DNA of 64,000 bases from Burkholderia glumae LMG 2196 = ATCC 33617 (GTDB taxonomy: Bacteria > Pseudomonadota > Gammaproteobacteria > Burkholderiales > Burkholderiaceae): NCBI RefSeq assembly GCF_000960995.1, contig NZ_CP009434.1:1054001-1118000 (forward strand), read 5' to 3'. This document shows, piece after piece, positions 36,539 to 45,237 of this stretch; within the stretch, counting starts at the first letter, position 1, and every line of letters begins with the position of its first letter. A program made the translations under genes and the position numbers. The notes beneath the pieces were generated by a model. The model was not told where the DNA came from. It was given only the letters and a program-made list of their open reading frames with translations, and searched no databases.

Positions 36539-37510
36539 TCAGCCCGCGCGGCCGGCGCGGCCCTGGACCGGCCGGTGCGGCGCGGCCGCGTCGCGCGCGC
36601 TGCCGGTCCGCGCCGGCAGCGCGCGCCAGGCGAACCAGGCGAGCGCGCCGAGCGCCGGGAACACCAGCACGCTGCCCTCGGGGCCGACCGTGCCGCCACT
36701 GAGCCAGACCGGCCCCACCGCGTGGCTTTCGAGCAGGCTCTGGGCCGGTATCAGGCCGCTGGTGGGCGCACCGAACAGGAACGACTCGGCCCAGTCCCAG
36801 GTCGCATGCATGCCGAATACCCACCAGAGCGAGCCGGTGCGCCAGATCGCGAGGCTGGCGACGAAGCCGTAGATCACCGTCGGCACGATGCCGCCGAGGT
36901 TCTCGCCGTGATTGGAAATGTGCGAGAGGCCGAACGCGAGCGAGGTCAGCACGGCGGCCACGGCCGGATGCGTGCCGCGCGCGAGCCGGAAGAACACGTA
37001 GCCGTGAAACGCGAGTTCCTCGGCGGCGGCCAGCAGCGCGAACACGAGCGCCCAGGTCAGGCCCGCTCCGAGCGCGGCCGCGAAGCTGCCGCCCGAATAG
37101 GTCAGCGTGGTGCCGCCCGTGACCACCAGCAGCGCCATGATCGCCGAGACGGCGATGAGCCCGCACAGGCCGCCAAGCAGCAGATGCCGGGCGCGGTCGG
37201 AGGCCTGCAGGCCGAAATCGAGCCACGAGCGCCCGTCGACGCGGCTCATCACGCGCGTGGCGATCAGCACCGCGCCGCCCATCGCGAGCTCGAATAAGAA
37301 CTGATGGCCCGCCTTGAGATTGCCCTGCAGCCGGAACGGCAGATCGAAACGCGCGGCGGCCAGATCGGCCAGCGCCAGCAGGGCGGCCACGATCGCCGCG
37401 TAGAGCAGTGCCGCCCAGCCGCTGCGCAGCCCGGCGGGGCCGAACCACAGATCGCGGAACCGGGGCCGCGGAGCGACGCAGGATCGGTCGATGTGCGAGA
37501 GGTCTTTCAC
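36539..37510 (-). CDS. CPBP-family intramembrane protease homologue
   Basis: Protein of 323 residues with about eight membrane helices. Family motifs are present: EELAFHG (E164, E165), FGLSH (H197) and HATWDW (H235). In the usual EExxxR motif the Arg is replaced by His169, so activity may be altered. Homologues process or modify membrane peptides or act in bacteriocin self-immunity. The start is a GTG at 37510 with GAGGA eight bases upstream; a longer ORF to 37594 lacks support. It is convergent with the DMT gene and downstream of the ABC exporter on the same strand. Confidence 0.8.
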   Translation of the reverse strand: MKDLSHIDRSCVAPRPRFRDLWFGPAGLRSGWAALLYAAIVAALLALADLAAARFDLPFRLQGNLKAGHQFLFELAMGGAVLIATRVMSRVDGRSWLDFGLQASDRARHLLLGGLCGLIAVSAIMALLVVTGGTTLTYSGGSFAAALGAGLTWALVFALLAAAEELAFHGYVFFRLARGTHPAVAAVLTSLAFGLSHISNHGENLGGIVPTVIYGFVASLAIWRTGSLWWVFGMHATWDWAESFLFGAPTSGLIPAQSLLESHAVGPVWLSGGTVGPEGSVLVFPALGALAWFAWRALPARTGSARDAAAPHRPVQGRAGRAG

Positions 37511-38023
37511 CGGGTAGGTCCTCGTTCCTTGTGATGGCGCCAGCCAACGGATCGCCGGGTGCGTTGTAGGCGAATTGAAGGCCGTTCGATGCACGCCAGC
37601 GAATTTTCGTGATTATGTGGATCATCGGCGCCGAATGGTATAGCCGCGTCGGTGCGTGAGGAACCGCCTTGCATGCGACACGTTGCACGCCGCGCGCGGC
37701 GGCCGCCCTGGCGGGCGGGTTGCACGGGCCGGCACGCCCGCCTCGCGGGCCGTGCGGTGTGCACAAAACGACACAAAACTCGCAGCGCCCGCAGGCCGAC
37801 GGCGGCGCGCGGCCGTACCCGCCGTGCCTGCGTGCGGCGGCATCGACGGCTTGTTGAAAGGTTTGGGGCGACCCGCGAAAGCGGGCCGAAAAAAAGACGT
37901 GGCGGCGAGCGCTGCCCGCCGCCACGCCGTGCCGTGCCGGGTCCCGAGTGCCGCTCCGGGCGGCCTGGCGGTGCCCGTCGACGCCGCTCGAGCGGCGCCG
38001 CTAGGCGATACGGCTATGACGCG
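37511..38023. other. Intergenic region between protease homologue and ABC exporter
   Basis: About 510 bases, both flanking genes on the minus strand. It contains the terminator of the ABC unit (37889-37926) and, to its left, the promoter region of the CPBP gene. A CACAAAACGACACAAAACTC direct repeat lies near 37760-37780. No gene is seen; plus-strand ORFs here are artefacts of GC bias. Confidence 0.55.
37889..37926 (-). terminator. Rho-independent terminator of the ABC exporter unit
   Basis: Read on the minus strand: a 9-bp perfect stem (CGTGGCGGC with GCCGCCACG) with inner GC pairing, followed within three bases by seven Ts. It lies about 100 bases past the exporter stop. Confidence 0.85.
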
Positions 38024-39925
38024 CTACGAAGCGTCGAGCGCCGCATCGCGCGCGCCGTTGCCGTGCTCGTGCGCGTCGTGCGCCGGCGCGCGCAGCGCGT
38101 CGATGCCGTAGCCGCCCGTCTGCTCGATCAGCCCCTTCGCGAGTTCGAGCGCCTGCTGCTCGAACAGGCGCCGGTAGGCGCCGCCCTCGATGCGGATCAG
38201 CGCGTCGTGGTTGCCTTCCTCGATCACGCGGCCGTGGTCGAGCACCAGCAGGCGATCGAGCGAGCGCACCGTCGACAGCCGGTGCGCGATGACGATCGTG
38301 GTGCGCCCCTCCATCAGCCGTTCCATCGCGTGCTGGATCAGCCGCTCGCTTTCGCTGTCGAGGCTGGAGGTGGCCTCGTCGAGGATCAGCACCCGCGCAT
38401 CGGCCAGGAACGCGCGCGCGATCGCCACGCGCTGGCGCTCGCCGCCCGACAGCTTCACGCCGCGCTCGCCCACCAGCGTGTCATAGCCGTCCGGCAGCGC
38501 CGTGATGAAGCCGTGCGCGCTCGCCAGCTTGGCCGCGCGCACGATCTCCTCGCGCGAGGCGTCGGGACGCGCGTAGGCGATGTTGTCGGCGAGCGACCGG
38601 TGGAACAGCACCGGCTCCTGCTGGACGATCGCGATGCGGCTGCGCAGCGAGGCCTGCGTGACCCGCGCGATGTCCTGGCCGTCGATCGTGATGCGCCCGC
38701 CGTCCACGTCGTAGAGCCGCTGGATCAGCTTGATGAACGAGGTCTTGCCCGAGCCCGAGTGGCCGACCAGCCCGATCCGCTCGCCCGCCGCGATGCGCAG
38801 CGAGAAGTCGGAATAGAGCGGGGCGCTGCTTGCGCCGTAGCGGAACGTGACGTGCTCGAAGCGGATCTCGCCGCGCGTGATCTCGATCGGCGGCGCGCCG
38901 GGCGCGTCGTCGATGCCGAGCGGCTGGCTGTCGAGCGCGACCAGTTCCTCCATGTCGTTGACCGAGCGCTGCAGGTTGCGGATATGCATGCCGATGTCGC
39001 GCAGGTAGCCCTGCAGCATGAAGAACATCGTCAGCGCGAACGCGATGTCGCCCACGCTCGCGCGATCGTGCGTCCAGAGCCACAGCGCGCTGCCGAGCAT
39101 GGCCGCCTGCATCAGCACCAGCAGGCTGGCCTGTGCGCAGCCGCTCAGCGTGCCGCGCAGCCAGGTGCGCCGCGTGCGCTGCCGCCATTTGCCGATCACG
39201 CGGCCGATCCGCGCCTCCTCGCGCGTCTCGGCGCCGAACGCCTTGACCACCGCATTGCAGCTGACCGAATCGGCGAGCGCGCCGCCCAGCCGCGTGTCCC
39301 AGGCGTTGCCGAGCCGCGCGGCCGGCGCGATCAGTCCCAGCGAGAGCGAGACGGTCGCGGCGATGAACAGCAGCGAGCCCACGCCCACCACCAGCCCCAT
39401 CACCGGCCAGCGCAGGCCGAGCAGCAGCGTCGCGCCGGCCAGCATCACCACCGACGGCAGCAGCGCGATCAGCAGCGTGTCGTTGAGCAGGTCGATCGCC
39501 CACATGCCGCGCGTGATCTTGCGGACCGTGGAGCCGGCAAAGCTGTTGGCATGCCAGTCGGTGGAGAAGCGCTGCACGCGGTGGAACGCGCCCGCCGCCA
39601 CCTCGCTCATCATGCGCAGCGTCAGCGCGATCAGGTTCATGAACATCACCTGGTGCAGCAGCGCGCCCGCCACGCCCAGCGCGACGAGTGCCGCGAACGC
39701 GTGCAGCGCGGCAGCCAGGGCGGCGGCGCGGTCGGCGAGGCCGAGCGAGATGGCATCGACCAGGCGGCCCGCGAACATCGGGGTGAGCACGTCGCAGAGC
39801 GCCGCGAGCAGCGCGAACAGCGTGACGCCGGTAAAGCGCAGCGGCTGTTCGCGCCAGCGGCGGAACGTGAAGCCGAGCACGTCGTTGAACGGCCGGTTGC
39901 CGTGACGATCGGTAGATTGAGTCAT
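38024..39925 (-). CDS. ABC exporter, fused membrane and ATPase domains
   Basis: Half-transporter of 633 residues. Six membrane helices occupy about 28-310. The nucleotide-binding domain (about 355-590) has Walker A GHSGSGKTS, signature LSGGERQRVAIARAF, Walker B VLILDEATSSLD and H-loop IAHRLST. It should act as a homodimer exporting a hydrophobic molecule, lipid or peptide; there is no N-terminal peptidase domain. The C-terminal tail is His/Ala-rich. The start at 39925 begins at MTQSTDRHG, and it overlaps (ATGA) the stop of a 30-codon ORF on the same strand. A promoter and a 19-codon ORF lie upstream. Confidence 0.92.
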   Translation of the reverse strand: MTQSTDRHGNRPFNDVLGFTFRRWREQPLRFTGVTLFALLAALCDVLTPMFAGRLVDAISLGLADRAAALAAALHAFAALVALGVAGALLHQVMFMNLIALTLRMMSEVAAGAFHRVQRFSTDWHANSFAGSTVRKITRGMWAIDLLNDTLLIALLPSVVMLAGATLLLGLRWPVMGLVVGVGSLLFIAATVSLSLGLIAPAARLGNAWDTRLGGALADSVSCNAVVKAFGAETREEARIGRVIGKWRQRTRRTWLRGTLSGCAQASLLVLMQAAMLGSALWLWTHDRASVGDIAFALTMFFMLQGYLRDIGMHIRNLQRSVNDMEELVALDSQPLGIDDAPGAPPIEITRGEIRFEHVTFRYGASSAPLYSDFSLRIAAGERIGLVGHSGSGKTSFIKLIQRLYDVDGGRITIDGQDIARVTQASLRSRIAIVQQEPVLFHRSLADNIAYARPDASREEIVRAAKLASAHGFITALPDGYDTLVGERGVKLSGGERQRVAIARAFLADARVLILDEATSSLDSESERLIQHAMERLMEGRTTIVIAHRLSTVRSLDRLLVLDHGRVIEEGNHDALIRIEGGAYRRLFEQQALELAKGLIEQTGGYGIDALRAPAHDAHEHGNGARDAALDAS

Positions 39926-40004
39926 ATGTCTTGTGGTCCGGCCGCCTCGTGAGCGCCGGACGGGTTCGATGTCGGTGACCAATGGATCGTCGGTTCCGCA
40001 TGCT

Positions 40005-40022
40005 GCGCCGCCATGGCGGCGC
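40005..40022. repeat. Perfect 18-bp palindrome in the exporter leader
   Basis: GCGCCGCCATGGCGGCGC reads the same on both strands. It lies 80 bp upstream of the ABC exporter start, inside the presumed leader transcript, where it could form a stable hairpin. GC bias makes such palindromes easier by chance. Confidence 0.5.
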
Positions 40023-40141
40023 GGCGAGGGCGAGCCAAGCCGGAAAGCAGGCTCGCGCCCGGCGGCACGCGCGGAACAGGAACAGCGGACGATCGGGAAA
40101 AACAGGCGGCAGGCTTCGGTGGCCGGCCGCCGGCAGCGGAC

Positions 40142-40201
40142 CTAGACGGCGCCGTGCCGCATGCCGTTCAGGAAGGCACTATGCGATGGCAGCTTGAGCA
40201 T
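40142..40201 (-). CDS. Putative 19-residue peptide ORF in the ABC exporter leader
   Basis: A 19-codon ORF with a near-perfect Shine-Dalgarno (GGGAGGT, four bases before ATG at 40201) and a good promoter 90 bases upstream (40297-40326). The product is short and basic, beginning MLKLPSHSAF and ending RHGAV. It could be a leader peptide that controls the exporter by translation, or a tiny peptide that the exporter secretes. I know no family for it. The ribosome site and promoter are better than most in the window, which is the main support. Confidence 0.4.
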   Translation of the reverse strand: MLKLPSHSAFLNGMRHGAV

Positions 40202-40530
40202 CTCGACCTCCCTTGAACGCGAATGGATGGAGCGTGGATCGACACGAAACGGGCGGGCGCCCGCTGCGCAGGAGGGCGAATCATCGCCCGTCGCGTATTC
40301 TAAGCACAGCCGCGCGGCCTTGCCAAGCTTGCGCCGCAAGCGGTGTTGCCGAAGCGAGACGCGGGAGGGCGCGATCCGAGCGGGGCGGACTTGGCGGTGG
40401 ACGGCGCCGCCGGCCGCCTGGTTTGGCACGGGCCGCCCCGCCGCGTCGCCGGGATCGAAGTCGGGCTGCATCGGGGGCGCGTTCTTGCCCAGCGCACGGG
40501 CTGGAGCTGTCCGCGCCCGGCGGCTGCCGC
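40202..40530. other. Promoter region of the exporter unit
   Basis: About 330 bases between the OsmC stop and the tiny ORF, both minus strand. It holds the promoter at 40297-40326 and an inverted repeat GCTTGC-GCC-GCAAGC at 40327-40341 abutting the -35, a plausible operator. No gene is seen. Confidence 0.5.
40297..40326 (-). promoter_or_regulatory. Sigma70-type promoter for tiny ORF and ABC exporter
   Basis: On the minus strand TTGGCA (40326-40321) and TAGAAT (40302-40297) are 18 bp apart. The inverted repeat GCTTGC-GCC-GCAAGC touches the -35, so a repressor could block it. Confidence 0.55.
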
Positions 40531-40935
40531 TCAGCGCAGCGTCGTCTCGATCCGCGTGCCGCGCTTGAGGAACAGCGTGACGGGCGTTTTCTCGCCGATC
40601 TCGCCAAGCCGCGCGCGCTGCGCCGCGTCGAGCGCGTCGCCCTCGATCGTGATGGTGCGGCGCACGTATTGCACGCCGTCGTGGTCCGCGTGCAGTTCCG
40701 CGTGCACGTGCAGCGGCACGGCCGGCCAGTCCTTGCGCTGCAGGTACATGCGCAGCGTGGCGGCGGTGCAGGCGCACAGGCTCGCGAGCAGCAGCTCGAA
40801 CGGCGCCGGGCCGATGCCGCGGCCGCCCTCGCGTTCGGCCTCGTCGCCCTGGAAGCGGTGGGCGCCGGCCTGGATGTCGACCAGGTAGTTCGGCGCATCG
40901 GCAGCCATGGCGGCTGCGGCATGGATCAGCGGCAT
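40531..40935 (-). CDS. OsmC-family protein
   Basis: Protein of 134 residues. The OsmC/Ohr fold is suggested by the central helix FELLLASLCACTAATLRMYL, with Cys residues in the place of the peroxidatic cysteine, and by the YVRRTITIEG and PVTLFLKRGT strands. The branch looks like YhfA-type OsmC proteins, which may reduce organic peroxides or do another thiol task. The ATG at 40935 has GAGG six bases upstream. It is the neighbour upstream of the exporter but has about 400 bases of separation. Confidence 0.82.
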   Translation of the reverse strand: MPLIHAAAAMAADAPNYLVDIQAGAHRFQGDEAEREGGRGIGPAPFELLLASLCACTAATLRMYLQRKDWPAVPLHVHAELHADHDGVQYVRRTITIEGDALDAAQRARLGEIGEKTPVTLFLKRGTRIETTLR

Positions 40936-41021
40936 GAGGGGCCTCGATTCGGAAAGCGGACGCGGGCGGGTGCGGGTCCGACAGCGATAGCATAAACGGG
41001 TTGCCGCGCGCCTGTCGTCAA

Positions 41022-41075
41022 GCGCCCGCCGCCCGGCCCCGCAGCCCCGCGCGCGCGGGGCGGCGCGGCGGGCGC
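41022..41075. repeat. Large GC inverted repeat between OsmC and LysR genes
   Basis: Outer arms GCGCCCGCCG (41022-41031) and CGGCGGGCGC (41066-41075) enclose the perfect palindrome CCCCGCGCGCGCGGGG (41045-41060). It lies just past the LysR stop and could act as a T-less transcription end or RNA stabiliser. Confidence 0.5.
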
Positions 41076-41080
41076 CGAGG

Positions 41081-42010
41081 TCAGGGCAGCCCGTCGCCGC
41101 CGCGTGCCGCCTCGCGCACGATCGCGGCCACGCGTTCGCGAAACCAGCGATGCACGCGGTCCGCGTCGCGCGACTCGTGCCAGTAGACATGGATGGCATA
41201 GGGCTTCACGCGCAGCGGCAGCGGCTTGACGACGATCGGCAGCAGCCCCGTCATGCGCAGCGCGTAGGAGCGCGGCAGCGTCAGCAGCAGGTCGCCCGCC
41301 GCCGCGATCTGGCAGGCGGCGAAATAATGCTGGCAGGTCAGCTGGATGCTCCGGAACTTGCCGTCGGCGGCCAGCAGCACGTCGAGCGAATTCGGCTCGC
41401 CGAGCGGCGAAACGCTCACGTGGCGTGCCGCGAAATAGTCGGCGCGGCGCAGCGGCCCGGCCGCGAGCGGATGATCGCGGCGCAGCACCACCACCAGCGC
41501 GTCGTCGGCCAGCGCGTCGCGCACCACCTGCGGGCCGGTGGGCACGCGGCGCTCGACCGCGAGGTCGAGCTGACCGCCGGCCAGCTCGCGGCCCAGGTCG
41601 GCCAGCGCCACGCGCCGGCTCACCAGCGTGACGCGCGGCGCCTCGCGGGCGAGCCGCTCGGCGAGCTGCGGCAGCGCGATCGATTCGAGCACGTCGCGCA
41701 CCCCCACCACGAAGCGCTGCTCGACGGTGGCCGGCACGAAGCTGGCCTGCGCGTGGACGGCGGCCTGCAGGCCCTTCAGGTGCCGCTGCACGTCGGCGAT
41801 CACGGCGCGCGTGCGCTCGGTGGGCGTGACGCGGTTGCCCTGGCGCACGAACAGCGGATCGCCGAAGTGGCTGCGCAGCCGGTTCAGCGCGTGCGTGACG
41901 GCCGGCTGCGTCAGATGCAGCGCGCGCGCGGCCGCGCTGATGCCGCCGTGGACGTAGATCGCGTCGAGCACGCGGAACAGGTTCAGGTCGAGGCGCAGGT
42001 CGGAACTCAC
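41081..42010 (-). CDS. LysR-type transcriptional regulator
   Basis: About 309 residues with an N-terminal winged helix (LDLNLFRVLDAIYVHGGISAAARALHLTQPAVTHAL) and the substrate domain (about 90-300). The start is taken as a GTG at 42010, which places the usual short leader before the helix-turn-helix; longer starts at 42064 and 42091 exist. The 42010 start keeps the LysR-box-like dyad at 42077-42091 outside the gene, supporting it. It is divergent from the acyl-CoA dehydrogenase operon and probably regulates it. Confidence 0.88.
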   Translation of the reverse strand: MSSDLRLDLNLFRVLDAIYVHGGISAAARALHLTQPAVTHALNRLRSHFGDPLFVRQGNRVTPTERTRAVIADVQRHLKGLQAAVHAQASFVPATVEQRFVVGVRDVLESIALPQLAERLAREAPRVTLVSRRVALADLGRELAGGQLDLAVERRVPTGPQVVRDALADDALVVVLRRDHPLAAGPLRRADYFAARHVSVSPLGEPNSLDVLLAADGKFRSIQLTCQHYFAACQIAAAGDLLLTLPRSYALRMTGLLPIVVKPLPLRVKPYAIHVYWHESRDADRVHRWFRERVAAIVREAARGGDGLP

Positions 42011-42076
42011 GGGCGGGCGGCGTGGGAAGGCCGCGGCAGCGGCGATTCCGCATATTACTTGCATTGATGTCCCGAC

Positions 42077-42091
42077 ATGAAGAACATTCAT
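42077..42091. promoter_or_regulatory. LysR box, ATGAA-N5-TTCAT (T-N11-A)
   Basis: A 5-bp inverted repeat fitting the classic T-N11-A rule (T78 to A90), 57 bp upstream of the acyl-CoA dehydrogenase start and 67 bp from the LysR start. It is the expected operator of the divergent pair. Confidence 0.55.
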
Positions 42092-42147
42092 TTCATCGAT
42101 CGGATCAATCGGCGTAGGCTGGCGGTCACCCTACCCGGATCGACATC

Positions 42148-43389
42148 ATGGACTTCACGCCCACCGCCCGCAGCCAGGCACTCGCCGAGCGCCTGACCCG
42201 CTTCATGCGCGACGAGATCGTGCCCGCCGAGGCCCGCTACGCGGCCGAGCTGACGGGCGGCGCCGACTGGCGGCGCTGGCGCCAGCCGGCCGTGATGGAG
42301 GCGCTCAAGCAGAAGGCGCGCTCAGCCGGCCTCTGGAACCTGTTCCTGCCCGAGACCGAACTCGGCGGCGCCGGCCTCACCAATGCCGAATACGCGCCGC
42401 TCGCCGAGATCATGGGCCACTCGTTCATCGCGCCCGAGGTGTTCAACTGCAACGCGCCCGACACCGGCAACATGGAAGTGCTGGCGCGCTACGGCAGCGA
42501 GCAGCAGCGGCGCGACTGGCTCGCGCCGCTGCTGGCAGGAGAGATCCGCTCGGCGTTCTGCATGACCGAGCCGGACGTCGCCTCGTCGGACGCCACCAAC
42601 ATGCAGGCCACCGCCACGCCCGACGGCGACCAGATCGTGCTGGACGGGCGCAAGTGGTGGTCCACCGGAATCGGCCATCCGCACGCGCGCTTCGCGATCT
42701 TCATGGGCCTGACCGACGCGCAGGCCGAGCCGCATCGTCGCCATACGATGGTGATCTGCCCGCTCGACGCGCGCGGCGTGACGATCGAGCGGATGCTGCC
42801 GGCCTTCCATCACTACGACGAACCGTCGGGCCACGGCCAGGTGCGCTTCGATCAGGTGCGCGTGCCGGCCTCGAACGTGATCCTCGGGCCGGGCCGCGGC
42901 TTCGAGATCGCGCAGGGGCGGCTCGGGCCGGGCCGCATCCACCACTGCATGCGCGCGCTCGGCGCCGCCGAACGCGCGCTGACGCTGCTCTGCACGCGCG
43001 CCGCCGAGCGCCGCGCGTTCGGCAAGCCGCTCGCGGCGCTCGGCGGCAATGCCGACATCGTCGCGAACCTGCGCATCGCCATCGACCAGGCGCGGCTCTT
43101 GACGCTGAAGGCGGCCTGGACCATCGACACGCAGGGCGTGAAGGCCGCGCTGAGCCTGATCTCGCAGATCAAGGTGGCCGTGCCGGCCGTCGCGCAGCAG
43201 GCCGCCGACGCGGCGATCCAGATCCACGGCGGTGCCGGCGTGTCCGACGACGTGCCGCTGACGGCCTTGTATGCCTATGCGCGCGTGCTGCGGCTCGCCG
43301 ACGGGCCCGACGAGGTCCATCGCGGCGTGGTGGCCAAGCTCGAGATGAAGCGCCAGCTGGCCGAGGCGACCGCGGGGGCGGCGCAATGA
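42148..43389 (+). CDS. Acyl-CoA dehydrogenase (ACAD10/11-like)
   Basis: FAD enzyme of 413 residues with the family blocks FCMTEPDVASSDATNM, GRKWWSTG, R-A-F-G-K-P and IHGGAGVSDDVPL near the end. It is longer at the N-terminus than short-chain dehydrogenases, like the ACAD10/11 group. In that group the enzyme acts on 4-hydroxyacyl-CoA phosphorylated by an APH-type kinase, and the next gene here is exactly such a kinase. It starts the six-gene operon and overlaps the kinase gene by four bases. Confidence 0.9.
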   Translation: MDFTPTARSQALAERLTRFMRDEIVPAEARYAAELTGGADWRRWRQPAVMEALKQKARSAGLWNLFLPETELGGAGLTNAEYAPLAEIMGHSFIAPEVFNCNAPDTGNMEVLARYGSEQQRRDWLAPLLAGEIRSAFCMTEPDVASSDATNMQATATPDGDQIVLDGRKWWSTGIGHPHARFAIFMGLTDAQAEPHRRHTMVICPLDARGVTIERMLPAFHHYDEPSGHGQVRFDQVRVPASNVILGPGRGFEIAQGRLGPGRIHHCMRALGAAERALTLLCTRAAERRAFGKPLAALGGNADIVANLRIAIDQARLLTLKAAWTIDTQGVKAALSLISQIKVAVPAVAQQAADAAIQIHGGAGVSDDVPLTALYAYARVLRLADGPDEVHRGVVAKLEMKRQLAEATAGAAQ

Positions 43390-44459
43390 GCGCGCCGCTC
43401 GACACCGCGCGCGAGGTGCGCGACGAGGACCGGCTCGACGCCGCGCGGCTCGACGCGTTCCTGAAGGCGCAACTGCCGGGCCTGGCCGGCGAGCCGGCGA
43501 TCCGCCAGTTCCATGGCGGCGCGTCGAACCTGACCTACCTGATCGCCTATCCGGACCGCGAACTCGTGCTGCGCCGCCCGCCCGCCGGCGCGAAGGCCGG
43601 CTCCGCGCACGACATGCTGCGCGAGGCGGCGGTGATGGCGGCGCTCGCGCCCGTGTACCCGCGCGTGCCGGCAATCGTCGCGCGCTGCGACGACACGGCC
43701 GTGCTCGGCACCGAGTTCTACGTGATGGAGCGCATCGCCGGCGTGATCCTGCGGCGCGATCTGCCGCCCGAGCTCGGGCTCGACGCGGCCGGCGCGCGGC
43801 GCCTCTGCGAGCGCTTCGTCGACGGGCTCGTCGAGCTGCACGCGGTGGACGCCTCGGCACCGGCGCTGGCCGCGTTCGGCCGCGGCGAGGGCTACGTGGC
43901 GCGGCAGGTGGCCGGCTGGCGAGAACGCTGGCAGCGCGCGCTGACCGACGGCACCGATCCCTGCGAGGACGTGACGCGCTGGCTCGACGCCAAGCAGCCG
44001 CGCGACGGCCGGCGCTGCGTGATCCACAACGACTACCGCTTCGACAACGTGGTGCTCGACCCCGCCGACCCGCTGCGCATCGTGGGCGTGCTCGACTGGG
44101 AGATGGCCACGCTCGGCGATCCGCTGATGGATCTCGGCGGCTCGCTCGCATACTGGGTGCAGGCCGACGACGAGGCGCCGTTCCGCGCGATGCGGCGCCA
44201 GCCCACCCATGCGCCCGGCATGATGACGCGCGCCGAGGTGGTGGCGTATTACGGCGCGCGCACCGGCCTCGACGTGAGCGGCTTCGCGTTCTACGAGGTG
44301 TTCGGGCTGTTCCGCCTGATGGGCATCATCCAGCAGATCTACCGCCGCTACGTGCAGGGGCAGACCACCAATCCGGCGTTCGCGGGCTTCGGCGACGCGG
44401 TGCGCTACCTGACGCAGCGCTGCCGCGCGCGCATCGGGCAGGGCGAGGGGCGCGCATGA
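43386..44459 (+). CDS. APH-family kinase (ACAD10/11 or LvaA-like)
   Basis: Protein of 357 residues in the aminoglycoside phosphotransferase / choline kinase fold. Visible are the Brenner motif VIHNDYRFDNVVLDP and the metal-binding GVLDWEMATLGDP. Family members of this subgroup phosphorylate the hydroxyl of 4-hydroxyacyl-CoA rather than antibiotics, as in the levulinate pathway of Pseudomonas putida and in human ACAD10/11, where kinase and dehydrogenase are fused. Overlaps of four bases on each side couple it to the dehydrogenase and the phosphatase. Confidence 0.88.
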   Translation: MSAPLDTAREVRDEDRLDAARLDAFLKAQLPGLAGEPAIRQFHGGASNLTYLIAYPDRELVLRRPPAGAKAGSAHDMLREAAVMAALAPVYPRVPAIVARCDDTAVLGTEFYVMERIAGVILRRDLPPELGLDAAGARRLCERFVDGLVELHAVDASAPALAAFGRGEGYVARQVAGWRERWQRALTDGTDPCEDVTRWLDAKQPRDGRRCVIHNDYRFDNVVLDPADPLRIVGVLDWEMATLGDPLMDLGGSLAYWVQADDEAPFRAMRRQPTHAPGMMTRAEVVAYYGARTGLDVSGFAFYEVFGLFRLMGIIQQIYRRYVQGQTTNPAFAGFGDAVRYLTQRCRARIGQGEGRA

Positions 44460-45166
44460 GCGAGATCGTTCTGATCCGCCACGCGCAGGCCAGCTTCGAG
44501 GCGGCCGACTACGACCGCCTCTCGCCGCGCGGCGAGGTGCAGGCCGCCAAGCTCGGCGCCTGGATGGCCGCGCGCGGCGCGCGGCCCGCTGCGATCGTCA
44601 CCGGCACGCTGCGCCGCCATGCGCAGACCGCCACCCTCTGCGCCGCCGCGGCCGGCTGTGCCGACGCGCCGCTGCGCGTGCTGCCGGGCCTCGACGAGCT
44701 CGACTCCGACGAACTGATCGCGCGCCACCGCCCCGAGCTGGCCGCGCGCGAGGCGCTGCTGGCCGAACTCGCGCGCGCGGCCGACCCGCGCCGTGCGTTC
44801 CAGGCGCTGTTTGCGGGCGCCGTGGCGCGCTGGACCTCGGGCGCGGCCGATGCCGACTATGCGCTCGCCTGGCCCGCGTTCCGCGCCAACGTCCACGCCG
44901 CCTGGGAGGCGATCGTGCGCGACGGCGGCGAGCGCGGCGCGGCCGGCGGCGAGACCTGGGTGGTCTCGTCGGGCGGCCCGATCGCGGTAATCGTGGCGGC
45001 GCTGGTCGGCGCCGATCCGGCGCGCACCTTCGACTTCGCCTGGCCGCTCGTCAACACCAGCGTGTCGCGCATTCGCGGCGGGCGGCGCGGCGCGCTGCTC
45101 GTCACCTACAACGCGTGGCCGCATCTCGACGCGGCGGCCGACGCCGCGCTCGTCACACACCGGTGA
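44456..45166 (+). CDS. Histidine phosphatase family protein
   Basis: Protein of 236 residues in the phosphoglycerate mutase-like superfamily. The N-terminal motif is LIRHAQASF with catalytic H9 (RHA in place of the usual RHG), and the second His is replaced by the SSGGP loop (GETWVVSSGGP), so activity may differ. It is the third gene of the operon; ACAD-kinase operons often include such a protein, suggesting it dephosphorylates an intermediate or repairs damage. Confidence 0.82.
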   Translation: MSEIVLIRHAQASFEAADYDRLSPRGEVQAAKLGAWMAARGARPAAIVTGTLRRHAQTATLCAAAAGCADAPLRVLPGLDELDSDELIARHRPELAAREALLAELARAADPRRAFQALFAGAVARWTSGAADADYALAWPAFRANVHAAWEAIVRDGGERGAAGGETWVVSSGGPIAVIVAALVGADPARTFDFAWPLVNTSVSRIRGGRRGALLVTYNAWPHLDAAADAALVTHR

Positions 45167-45237
45167 GCGCGTAAGCGCTGCCGGCCGAGGTGTTGCGTTA
45201 CCCGGTTTTCCGTTTTCCTACAGCGAGATTCGACACG

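Noticed and set aside
37652..39952. 766-residue plus-strand ORF over the ABC exporter
   Set aside because: Antisense to a complete ABC transporter; no plausible ribosome site or domain.
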